Shown: piece by piece, positions 31,928-41,887 of the stretch
Position numbering within the stretch: position 1 is the stretch's first letter
How the letters are laid out: each line of letters begins with the position of its first letter
NCBI GenBank assembly: GCA_946406115.1
Contig: OX291543.1
Location: 2,172,501-2,236,500, forward strand
Length of the DNA stretch: 64,000 nt
DNA from: Apoda limacodes
Taxonomy: Eukaryota > Arthropoda > Insecta > Lepidoptera > Limacodidae
Reading direction: 5' to 3'
Notes under the pieces: model-generated
The model's database searches: none
Seen by the model: only the letters and a program-made list of their open reading frames with translations
What the model was told of the DNA's origin: nothing
Program-made: the position numbers and the translations under genes

Positions 31928-32752
31928 CTAGTTGCGCGACTGCGAAGTTTTTCCAAGCGTTCGCGGGAGATAGTTTCTCTGAAACCGCACTGTACGCGAC
32001 CATTTCGGTTCTAAAGTATGAGAATGAATTCCCTGCCTATGGCGAGCGGTGCGATTGTAGAAAGTAGCCGTGGGCATCATTTCGAACAATTCCTCAGAAC
32101 ATATCCCATTGTACAAGCGGTAGAACACACACTGGGAGGCAAAATCTCTCCTCAGACTTAAGGGTTCGATACGGCAAGTGAGTTTGGGATCGTCGACAAT
32201 TCTCACAGCCCGTCGTTGAACCGAGTCAAAAGGTCCAAGCTGGTATCCGGGTGCACCCGCCCAGAGATGGCAGCAGTACTCCATATGGGGCCGAACCTGC
32301 GACTTGTAAAGAAGCAACCTCTGCCCTGACGTGAAGTACTGCTTCGCTCTGTTGAGTACACCTAGTTTTTTGGACGCCAGCTTCACCTTATCTTGTAAAT
32401 GATCTCGGAAAAAGGATCCCAATGCTCTTGGAGATGCAGAGGGGAGTGTTCTGAAATTGTGGGACTACAGTGAATGGAGTTTTCTTAGCGGTGAACGCGC
32501 AAACTTGGGTCTTTGTAGGGTTGAATCTGACCAAGTTAACCCGTCCCCAATCAGAGACCTTGGACAGTGTGGTCTCGATTTGAGACACAAGTTCTCCGCG
32601 GTTTTCCTCCATAACGGAACGAGAGGTGTTTGCACGACCCGTGTAATAAGTGTCTCCAGTACTGTCATCTGCATAGCAATGTATGTTGTTTATGGAAAAC
32701 ATGTCATTGATATGCAGTAGAAAGAGCGTAGGAGACAGCACAGAGCCTTGCG
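31928..32752 (-). mobile_element. Lepidopteran Jockey family, copy A: RT fragment (both ends truncated)
   Basis: On the minus strand: MLSPTLFLLHINDM, HCYADDSTGDTYY (the RT active site YADD), a linker with TAKKTPFTVVPQF, then after a frameshift near 32400 DHLQDKVKLASKKLGVLNRA, RPHMEYCCHLWAGAPGYQLG and SLRRDFASQCVFYRLYNGIC. This is the palm-thumb-tail part of a very abundant lepidopteran Jockey-type LINE. Copies B-D and two 3' fragments of the same family are elsewhere in the window. Confidence 0.8.
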
Positions 32753-33840
32753 GGTATTGTATTTATGTTTATGTATTGTAATGATATTTATAAATATGTA
32801 TGTAATCCGATGTTGTTTTTAATTACCTAGTAGTTTTTTGTTTTTGTAGTGAACATGGACAGATGCGCATAGTTTGCCCAGCCACGTTACCAACAAACAA
32901 AATTTTTTGTCGCTTTTGATAGAGAATCGTTTGTTGTTGATTGTTGTGCAAAAAAATCGTTTGTTGGTTCTTAATTAATTAATTATAAGCAATTAAAAAT
33001 CGCGGCGTATAGTTGGCCCCGCAACTATTAGAGACCATTATTTGTAATCGAATCGGCGTGCTTTTGTTTGTTGTTTTGATTTCTACGTGAGTTGGTACTG
33101 AAATATCAATATTTATAAATAAATAATTGTTTTTTGAAAATATACTTTGATGATGCGCGTGCTGCCTGCGAGTGCGCACGCACGAGTTTGCGCTTGCGCG
33201 CAGGTCTAATTTTTTGAAATTTGTAAATTGTTTTTTTTAAGTTTGCGAATTTTCTAAACTTAGGACTTAGGTATTTCTGTAAAAATAGTTTTTAAAAATT
33301 TTCTTGCTAGCACTACGCCAAAAACTCCTGATTTTGAAAATCACTATAGCTTTCTATTCTCAAGTCTGGTTTTCGAAGTATTAAGAAAAAACTCATTTTT
33401 ACAAAACATCAAAAATTGATGAAGTTCAAATGTACATTTTCCACGGACTAATTGAAAAATACTTTCACGATGAAAAAAATACATGGATTTTTCACAGAAA
33501 AATGGTAATAAAGCTAACTTTGGCAAAATTTTAAAAAGAATTATTGCAAAAATTGTTTAAAAATAGCTTTATGTTTGCTATAAGAGATGATGTCGAATTA
33601 AAATCGCCATTACTGTAATAAAGTAGTATACCTACCGAGAAAAAGTTTACGTTCGACGAAGGCTATTTCCTCCCTCGCTTCGCTCCAGCGTAAAACGACG
33701 TCTTCGTCGAGATTGAACTTTTCCTCCTGAAGCATGAACGTTTTTTTCATGACAAAGGCAGGAAAGGAAAAGAGCTCTTATCATCCTTGAGTGACAAACA
33801 GCCAATACTCTGGAAAAACAGATATACTATAAATTATTTT
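32753..33840. other. Intergenic, no gene seen
   Basis: AT-rich. It includes a short GC-richer alternating stretch near 33155-33205 (gcgcgtgctg, cgcacgcacg) and a stretch at 33645-33730 with 'tcgacgaaggc' and 'gtcttcgtcgag' as a loose inverted repeat. No exon or element end is supported. Confidence 0.4.
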
Positions 33841-35243
33841 AGTGTGCTCCTGAGTTATGTCCTGTACTCACGCGCCTCTTCGCGCATTACTACCACACTA
33901 GGCAATTTCCGTCTTCATGGAAGACTGCGAATGTGCACCCGGTGCCCAAAAAGGGCGATAGATCAGATTCATCGAATTACAGGCCTATCACTATAGCGTG
34001 TGATCAACACACAGCTTCTAAGATAGCTAGAAGTACACGACCTGGTCAGTGACCGTCAATATGGCTTTCGCCAACTACGCTCAACTGGTGACCTTCTAGT
34101 GTATCTCACACACCGATGGGCACTAGCCATTGAGAGTCAGGGGGAGGCATTGGCATGTAGTCTGGACATAGCAAAGGCGTTCGATCGGGTCTGGCAGCGG
34201 GGTCTTCTATCGAAGTTGCCTTCTTACAGAGTGCCCGAGGGTTTGTGCAAATGGGTGGCTAGCTTTTTGTCCGGCAGACGCATACGAACCGTAGTTGACG
34301 GTAGTTGCTCTGATAGCATGGACATTAATGCTGGTGTCCCGCAAGGCTCTGTGCTGTCTCCTACGATGTTTCTACTACATATCCATGACATGTTGGACAT
34401 CAACAACATACATTGCTATGCAGATGACAGTAATGGAGATGCTTATTACACAGGTCGTGCAAATATCCCTCGTTCCGTGGAGGAAAACCGCGGAGAACTT
34501 GTGTCTCAAATCGAGACCACACTGTCCAAGGTTTGAGACTGGGGACGGGTAAACTTGGTCCGAACCAACCCTACAAAGACACAAGTGTGCACGTTCACCG
34601 CTAAGAAAACTCCATTCACTGTAGTTCCACAATTCCAAAACACTCCCCTCTCCATCTCCAAGAGCATTGGGATCCTTGGTGCCAACATCTCCAGCAATGT
34701 TCAGTTCCGAGATCATTTACAAGATAAGGTGAAGCTGCTATATATGGAGTACTGCTGCTATCTCTGGGCGGGTGCACCCGGCTACCAGCTTGGCCCTTTT
34801 GACTCGGTTCAACGACGGGCTGTGAGAATTGTCCACGATCTCAAACTCACTTGCCGTATCGAACCCTTAAGTCTGAGGAGAGATTTTGCCTCCCTGTATG
34901 TGTTCTACCGCTTGTACCATGGGTTGTGTTCTGAGGAATTGCTCGAAATTATGCTCACCGCACCGCTCGCCATCGGCAGGGAATTCATTCTCACACCTTA
35001 GAACCTAAAATGTCACGTCCAGTGCGGTTTCAGAGAAACTTCCTCCCGCGAACGCTTAGATTGTGGAATGAGCTACCAAGGTTTTCTCCAAGGACTACAG
35101 TATGGAGTTCTTCAAGAAAGAAGTTATTAGATTTCTGAAGGGTCGGCAACGCGCAAGTGATACCCCTGGTGTTGCATGCGTCCATAGGCTACGGTGACCG
35201 CTTACCATCAGGTGGACCGTAAGCTTGTTTGCCACCTTAGTGA

Positions 35244-35281
<38 letters not shown>
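33841..35281 (+). mobile_element. Lepidopteran Jockey family, copy B: 5'-truncated, with poly(A)
   Basis: Pieces: PELCPVLTRLFA and FPSSWKTANVHPVPKKGDRS (frame broken), an open stretch at 34099-34536 with LDIAKAFDRVWQRGLLSKLP (catalytic D), INAGVPQGSVLSPTMFLLHI and HCYADDSNGDAYY (YADD), then 34555-35001 with the thumb and tail. A deletion near 34735 removes the residues between KVKL and YMEYC that copy A keeps. The 3' UTR ends in 'gtttgccaccttagtgatat' and a run of about 33 A, which marks the true 3' end. Confidence 0.8.
34099..34536 (+). pseudogene. RT palm fragment of Jockey copy B
   Basis: An open frame of 145 codons holding RT motifs A to C: FDRVWQ (A), GVPQGSVLSP (B) and YADD (C). It ends at a TGA where copy A continues with SDWGRV, so the stop is a nonsense change. 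It continues in the same frame from 34537 and on through 34555-35001. Confidence 0.75.
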
Positions 35282-35284
<3 letters not shown>

Positions 35285-36680
35285 AAAACATGATTGAATC
35301 TATATTAAAGCAGAGTTTGTTTTTGTAGTGTACATAGCCTGAGTAAGCTCAATATTTACATCAATAGAAACCGTTCACCAGCATCTTATTTATTTCGTGT
35401 TAACTGTCATTGACAAATAGCTGAGTCTTCTGACTTAATTAAAGCCACAAAAAAAAAAAAAAAAACAATTAGTATACAAATTCATAAAATATTTAAGTGG
35501 TTATTATTAGCGCGCAACGGTTATTAAGAACTAAAATATGATGTCCGATGAAGAGCCTCCGTCAAAAATTACTAGAATTGATGTTTGTATTGAGCACACC
35601 CATATTTTATACAATAGTAATTTGCTGTAAAAATTATATATATATGTAACTTCCAACACTCTGCTATAGTTAATTGGTTGGAGTTCGTTGTTCTTGCAAT
35701 GATAACAAAAAAAAAACAAGTTTTCTACTAAAGTAAATAATCAAAAATTTGATTGACCAGTTAATTTAAGAAAACTAAAGGGTCAAAGTAACTAAAAGGA
35801 GGCGCAAGAGGAAAAAAAATCGGCCAAGTGCGAGTCGGACTCGTGCACTAAGGGTTCCGTACCATTATCTATAAAAACGGCAAAAAAAATCACGTTCGTT
35901 GTATGGGAGCCGCCCTTAAATATATATTTTATTTTAATTTAATTATTTATTTTTAAAGTGCACATATAACTAAATATTCTGTGAATATTTAAAGGGTTTA
36001 CCTGTTGCCGCTATCAAGAATGAGCAAAAAAAATTACGTTTGTTCTATGGGAGCCCTGTTAAATATTTATGTTATTCTGTTTTTTAGTAGTTGTTGTTCT
36101 AGCGGCAACAGAAATACATCTTCTGTGATAAATTCAACTGTTTAATTATCATGGTTCATGAGCCTGGTTGGTGGACGGAGGGACAGACAGCGGAGTCTTA
36201 GTAATAAAGCCCCTTTTTTTACCCTTTAAGAACACTAAAATCACATTAAAATTAATTCAAATAAAGTAAATGCGATAAGAATCAATATCTGAAACTAGTT
36301 ACCATTTCTTCTTCTTCTTGCGGCGAGCTGATTTCGTACTTGTCACTCGTAAATGGTGGCTTTGTGCGTAGCAGATGGCGGGCTATTGTAGCCAGCCTAG
36401 TTTCTTCCATAATCTCAACAAGTGACCAACATTGCTGCAGGCCTCCTGAAGCATCTCTGGGGTTTCTATGTGTTTTGCCCTGTGGTCTTCTAACTCTTCA
36501 CAATGCAGCATTATGTAAGATGGCTTTTTTTGGCCCGACGCATGCTATGCAGAGAGTGCCGTCACTGGCAATTTAAAGAAATAGATGTTGGTTAAGCGAG
36601 CAGTGGCCTGTTAACCTGCCAACTTATAATGAAATGAGTGTTAGATTTTTTACATCCAATATTTATCATCTTTAAATTGT
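35282..36680. other. Intergenic with an 'agggttccgta' repeat
   Basis: After the poly(A) of copy B, the sequence is AT-rich. The repeat at 35818-36240 is listed separately. No gene is seen. Confidence 0.45.
35818..36240 (+). repeat. Lepidopteran 'agggttccgta' interspersed repeat, long copy
   Basis: Starts 'cggccaagtgcgagtcggac' and 'aagggttccgtaccatta', has two related blocks around 'ttctatgggagcc', and ends 'gacagacagcggagtcttag' and 'accctttaagaacac'. The two ends and the internal boxes recur at 2820, 3055, 57775 and 61600. It is noncoding and SINE-like in dispersal, but I cannot name the family. Confidence 0.55.
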
Positions 36681-37350
36681 TTAACCCGTTACGCGTCCTA
36701 GGGACCACAGTGGTCTCTAAGCGTTTTGTGTCGCGGGGGATTTTTTTCAGGATGACTTTTATCAGACAGGCTAATTGTAAGTATTCAGAAGTGAAGCCAA
36801 TGGCCTGTCCTACGTTCTAGTATTTTTGGGTGGACAATATTTTGTGTGTTTAATATTTTTTTTATCAGAAATTGTTTTGGTTAGTGATCCGGCCGCCATT
36901 TATATTGCGCCATTTTGAGTTGGATTTTGGATTTTATTAATAGTAGCATAGAGTTCATTTTGACCCCTGGTAATGAGCTATATATAAAAAAGTATGTATT
37001 TTTTTAGTAAATAAATTTATTATTACTTATTATATTTATCAAAAACTTATTGTTATTACTTTTTTTTTATACTGTATATATTAGGGAACATACCTAAAAA
37101 TAAATAAAGAGGAATAAACATAATAAAGTTAGGTGTATGTAAAACTATGTATTTTTTTAGTAAATAAATTTATTATTACTTATTATATTTATCATAAACT
37201 TATTGTTATTACTTTTTTTTTATACTGTATATATTAGGGAACATACCTAAAAATAAATAAAGAGGAATAAACATAATAGAGTTAGGTGTATGTCCATTTG
37301 TACGCAGCAAGGGCTGATAATTTCCTTAGTATGGACCCTTGATGGGTTAA
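36681..37350. mobile_element. piggyBac-like TTAA-flanked non-autonomous element
   Basis: TTAA at 36681-36684 is followed inward by CCCGTTACGCGTCCTAGGGA. TTAA at 37347-37350 is preceded by GGACCCTTGATGGG. The inner ends are therefore CCC...GGG with partial inverted similarity (GTCC at the same distance), as in piggyBac-type elements, which always duplicate TTAA. There is no transposase. It contains a 153-bp tandem duplication. The inverted ends are imperfect, so confidence is moderate. Confidence 0.5.
36993..37294. repeat. 153-bp tandem duplication, about 99% identical
   Basis: 'tatgtatttttttagtaaat' begins both units (36993 and 37146), and both end 'gttaggtgtatgt'. By eye only two bases differ in the aligned part (aaaactt/ataaactt and aaagtt/agagtt). 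It is AT-rich and noncoding. Confidence 0.85.
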
Positions 37351-37734
37351 TCAAAAATCATCTTATGTTAGTGTAATTAGAAATGGTTACTAAACAATTG
37401 TACTGACCGTTTATCACTGTGCAAGTAAGATATTTAAGTTCACACATATTTATAGATTGACAGTATAATTTCTTTGAGACATGACTACACAAAGGTAAGT
37501 TTTTGAGTATAACAGTTGTAGTTATTACTGAAACTTATGATATAGTAAAGCATTGATATTAAAATATATGTGAATAGTCACACTGGTCAGATCCGCCCAA
37601 TCTCTTTTCCAATTCTTGTATTCTTCAGAACTATTGCATTATATGTATGATCTGTATTAAGGTGGCCGTCTTACAGACACACAAAAACAACAAATAAGTC
37701 AGTTTTCACTGTAGTTCTATGAAGAATATAATAA
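37351..37734. other. Intergenic, nothing recognised
   Basis: AT-rich sequence between the TTAA element and Jockey copy C. Confidence 0.4.
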
Positions 37735-38664
37735 TGTTCCGTCTCAGTGGATGCGCCTCTAGGCTCCTCGAACCACTGTCTCATTCGGACTCAATTGTCA
37801 CGCACACAACCCGATCCATCTGGGCCAACTAATTGGCGTCGCTTTTGGCATTATAAGTCGTCAGACTGGGATGGATTACGAGAATTTTATGCATAGTACC
37901 TGTGGAGGCAGATCTGCTTTAGCTCAGAAGATCCTGACGTATACGCAGCTGCAGTCACTGAGACAATCCTCGCTTGTATGGAATGTTATATTTCGACCCG
38001 TGAGTAGCTGCCGGCGTCAAAAACGTCCGTGATTTGATAGGTCTTGCAGAGAAGCAAAAATTCTTAAGCAAACTGCATATGAGGCTTGGACCACGGCTCG
38101 TAATAATCTGAAGGATCTGAATAATTCTGAGGTAAAACGCAAATTAAATGCTGCCTCAAGGTTCAGTAAGAAAGCAACTGCCAGAGCCTAATTCAAATTC
38201 ATCGGCAAAATAGATGGGCGCCTTGCGAGCTATCCTTCTGGGAGTCGTGCTTTCTGGTTGCTTGCCAAAGCTGCCGAAGAGAACTTTTGCCAGTCGTCGT
38301 TACCGCCACTGTGAAAGACCGATAGTGACTTGGCCTACAGTGCTAAAGAGATCTAGTGGGCAGTCTCTTTGCCTCAAACTCGAATATGAACGATGAAGGC
38401 GCTGTACCACCTACCTTGGTGCGGTAAGACCATGCCGAAAATCTCCATAACACAACGGGAGTTGCTTTCTCTAGACGTTCATAAGTCGAGTGGGTCATAC
38501 GGTATACCAGCAGTGGTGCTTAAGCAGTGTGCTCCTGAGTTATGTCCTGTACTCACGCGCCTCTTAGCGCTTTCCTACCACACTAGGCAATTTCCGTCTT
38601 CATGGAAGACTGCAAATGTGCACCCGGTGCCCAAAAAGGGCGATAGATCAGATCCACTAGCACT
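37735..38664 (+). mobile_element. Lepidopteran Jockey family, copy C: endonuclease end to early RT
   Basis: Begins with the end of the endonuclease (VDAPLGSSNHCLIRTQLS), then a linker (EAKILKQTAYEAWTTARNN and SEVKRKLNAASRFSKKATAR), several stops, and from 38393 the early RT segment SITQRELLSLDVHKSSGSYG and SSWKTANVHPVPKKGDRSDP. Copy B carries the same words from this point on. The copy breaks off near 38664 against a BEL/Pao fragment on the other strand. Confidence 0.75.
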
Positions 38665-38936
38665 AACCATTGACACACACCGAGTCCCGCATGAGAGTTT
38701 CTCAAATGACGATCCTTGATCAACAGCAAGCTATCCTTAGGCAAAAGTAGCGGATGCCGACTAGATAATATTATATGGAGATAAGGCAAGTTTACATTAC
38801 GTAATCGGCCATCTACACGAATTAGTCCGTGGTCATCGAGAAATGAATTGTCTGGGCAAAGCTGTTTGATCTTGGAGTGACCAGCTTGAAGATCCCCTAT
38901 TAAAGACCCATAGTGCTCGCATTGTACATTGCTCAC
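38665..38936 (-). mobile_element. BEL/Pao retrotransposon, integrase zinc-finger region fragment
   Basis: On the minus strand: IKQLCPDNSFLDDHGLIRVD, GRLRNVNLPY, SSRHPLLLPKDSLL and RHLRNSHAGLGV. The 'GLIRVDGRL...HPLLLP...HLRNSHAG' order is the N-terminal integrase region of BEL/Pao elements (an HHCC finger start). Only about 90 codons remain. Its neighbours are unrelated, so it is a rearranged fragment. Confidence 0.7.
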
Positions 38937-39064
38937 TAAATATAGAGCGCTTGTTCACGTTCTGACGGCGTTTAATGATGTCTTCATTAAAAGTTGTCGC
39001 GAAAAATTTTTGAAGTATTTTGTACATCCCAGTACAAATAATATTATTAATAAAAAGAATATAC

Positions 39065-39345
39065 TACGAAATAAAACCCTGACAAGCGAGAAAACCGTGA
39101 CCGACGAAATCACCAAGCGACGTGAAATTGCGCCGCGCTACGTTGGGAACCAGCGCGCGTGAAATTGCGCCGCGCGACGTTGGGAACCAGCGCGGCGTCT
39201 CGTGTCACTACGAGCAACGAGAGGCGACGCGACGAGAAGTGGTCTTAGGATACGCCGCGCGGCGCAGCTCGAGGTATCGTGGGTGGCTTGTTGTATCTTC
39301 AAGCCGCCTCACGTCGCGTCTCTGTCTGAGCTGACCCTTGCACAG
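39065..39345. repeat. GC-rich segment with 39-bp direct repeat
   Basis: 'cgtgaaattgcgccgcgc' plus 'acgttgggaaccagcg' occurs twice in a row (about 39120 and 39159), followed by 150 bp of CG-rich sequence. It is markedly GC-rich against its surroundings. I do not recognise it, and no protein is supported. Confidence 0.6.
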
Positions 39346-40671
39346 ATTTTATCCCCAAGTTAGATCAAATGCACAGTAGTTAAAAACTTTCTTTAGATTC
39401 TGATGTATTTATGATGTATGTTCTATAAATTAAATTGTAATTTTCAAGAATGCAAACTTTAACTGAACTTCAGGAATCTAAAACCATGATAAACTTCCCT
39501 TGGAATTAATTGTCATAAGATAATTTAAATGTATGTTTAATCTTTTTCATAAAAACCAACATTAAAGTAATTCATTACTTAAATTAACAAAATAATTACA
39601 ATGTTAAATTACTCTTTTCTTTCTCTCTCTCTTCCTCAATCTCTCACTCTCTGGGTATTTGCTAAGAACAAAGATATTAATTTCCCGAACAATTTTAGAG
39701 GTATCGAAACCTATATAAAAAATCGGTCAAGTACAAGTCTGCAAGTCGCGTACCGTGGGTGGCCCATTTACGTAATTAACAAAAAGTGTGTTTGCTAAGC
39801 GGTCACCAATCTAATGATTGACCAAGCCTGACGTTGCTTAAATTTGAATATCGTTTCCACCAAACAAATGTGTTATTTCTCTTGGTAACCAATTGGTTCT
39901 AAAATGGACGGCACATTGACACTGGCAAGTGCCCTACGAATAATATCGTTCAGGAGAAAGTGACGCGGAAATCTGCCAGCACTTTTTCTGCAAGACAGCC
40001 CATGATGACCTAGGCTATCTACTAAATTACCATACCGGCAGCTGTGGGGCACATTATAAAATGCTTCTAATCTTAGTATAGCTCAGCTATACGGAATGTG
40101 TTTGGAGCCATTAAAGTCTCCGTAAAAAGAGAGGGCAAAGCTCGTTACCCAAGCCCAAATTCCCACTCAGCCAAAGCAAGAAGACAGACTCGCTCTGCAG
40201 AACTAGATGCCGTTTCAACAAGATTCTTCCGTACTAGTCTACATAGCGGCTCGTCCCATTGTCTTTGTGACTCTGTTATTAATTAACTATTATTAATTTA
40301 TTCAATTAATACCTAAAAAGGGAGAAATAAAGGTTTTATCTTTTGCAAATCTAAAATCCCAACTATTTTAATGAGGTCGGTGCCAGCGTTGATATTTAGA
40401 ATAAACGTTATCACTTGGTAGTCGTAGTATGCGGTACGAGTACCAATATACCATACCAGTCTTCCACCCGAACCGCACCGATGAGCGCCGAACGCACCCG
40501 AAGTCGATGTCAACGAGAGCGGAACCCGAACGGGCACATGTCGTTGCGTGCTATTAAAATTTCAAACTATTATTTTTCGAAATTTTGGCATTATCTTGGA
40601 AATAGCAAATGTACTTTCCCTTTCTTGTGTGTCTGAGTGGGTCCCTGGATGGTTAAGTTTTACAATTGGAC

Positions 40672-40790
40672 CTGGTAAGTAGCGCTGCAATTAGGATGTT
40701 TATATCCACCAGGGGTATCACTCGCGCGTTGCCGACCCTTCAGAAATCTAATAACTTTTTTCTTGAAGAACTCCATACTGTAGTCCTTGG
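40672..40790 (-). mobile_element. Lepidopteran Jockey family, short 3' fragment
   Basis: On the minus strand, 'aaggactacagtatggagtt' through 'gggtcggcaacgcgc' and 'gtgatacccctggt' match the end of ORF2 and the 3' UTR of copy B at 35090-35170 almost base for base. It then diverges before the poly(A). Confidence 0.75.
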
Positions 40791-41327
40791 TGCTATCAAT
40801 AGATCGATATTAGGTAGCACTGCAAGTTGGTCTACATGTTCACAAGGTTGAAATTTGGCAGGATTATAGATAAAAAAGGTTTTTAATTTTAAATAAGTAC
40901 TTAAAATTGTAAATATATGAAAAAATTGTAAACCTACTTTGTTTAAATTTTCGCTGGAAATAGGTAGTTATAAAGTTCATATCTGTGACTTTTTACAGAT
41001 TTAACATTTTTTTTTAACTTTTAAAGCTAATAACTTGCAAGTAGTAGTAGGCATCAGACAGATTAACTATAAAACTTGAATATATTTTTAAAGACCTATC
41101 CAATGACACCTCATACAAGGAGTGCAAGACAAAAAAACTGAGTACCTAATTATTGTAGGCACACATGCATTTCTATCTGTAGGAACTTACTCGCATTACT
41201 ATAAGTAGTTATTACGCTATGGTATAGATATGAAAGAAAAGGCAGAAAAATCTAAAATAAATTTATTATTCTATATAGTATCTTGCAACCTGAACATACT
41301 GCTTACAAAGCGAAATCATCTTCTCAA

Positions 41328-41497
41328 TACCCTCTAAAAAAATAACTTTCATACTTTTCTGAAAAATAATCGTTGATCGGCCACCTTGAGCTCTTCATCG
41401 TCAGAAAATCGCTTTCTACGAATCTCTCTTTCAGCTGCGGAAACAAAAAATAGTCACCAGGCGCCAGGTCTGGGCTGTAAGGTGGATGATTGATCTC
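41328..41497 (-). mobile_element. mariner transposase C-terminal fragment
   Basis: On the minus strand: EINHPPYSPDLAPGDYFLFP, then QLKERFVESDF. The HPPYSPDLAPxDYFLFP motif is the signature around the third catalytic Asp of mariner (DD34D) transposases. The frame ends in a stop about 30 codons later. It lies about 300 bp upstream of the second host gene. Confidence 0.75.
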
Positions 41498-41800
41498 TTA
41501 GAAATCATAGTCCTGAATAGCATAGCAACCTCGCCAACGCGCGTCGAGTGAAAGTATTAAATGCCTAGTTTGTGTTTATCATTGAAAACTTGTTTGTGGC
41601 TTTAGAAACGTTTAGATAGAACCATTCTTAGGTATTAGTAAAATGTTTTAAGCAACATGGTGGAACTATAAGTGTTACATTTTATTTATTGACTATGGAA
41701 TCCTATAATAAGACATCTTATAGGAATTAATAAATGTATGTATATTTAGGTGTATGTTTTTAATTATTTTATATAGAAAAATATAATATTTGTTTTCTAG

Positions 41801-41887
41801 ATGGAACCAGAATCTCTAGACTATGATGAAGGTCAAGAGGAGTGGCTCAGTGAAGAATTGCTCACCGATGATGACTGTAATACTGCT
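41801..41887 (+). CDS. Second gene, coding exon 1
   Basis: The ATG directly follows TTTTCTAG, so an upstream noncoding exon is likely. It encodes MEPESLDYDEGQEEWLSEEL and nine further residues. The donor is GCT|GTAAGT, phase 0. Confidence 0.75.

Larger units (their letters stand above)
39346..41800. other. Upstream region of the second host gene
   Basis: It contains a short repeat box 'cggtcaagtacaagtctgca' at about 39725, a Jockey 3' fragment (40672-40790, minus) and a mariner fragment (41328-41497, minus). The first coding exon downstream starts exactly after an acceptor AG, so a noncoding 5' exon and the promoter may lie here. I cannot place them. Confidence 0.45.
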
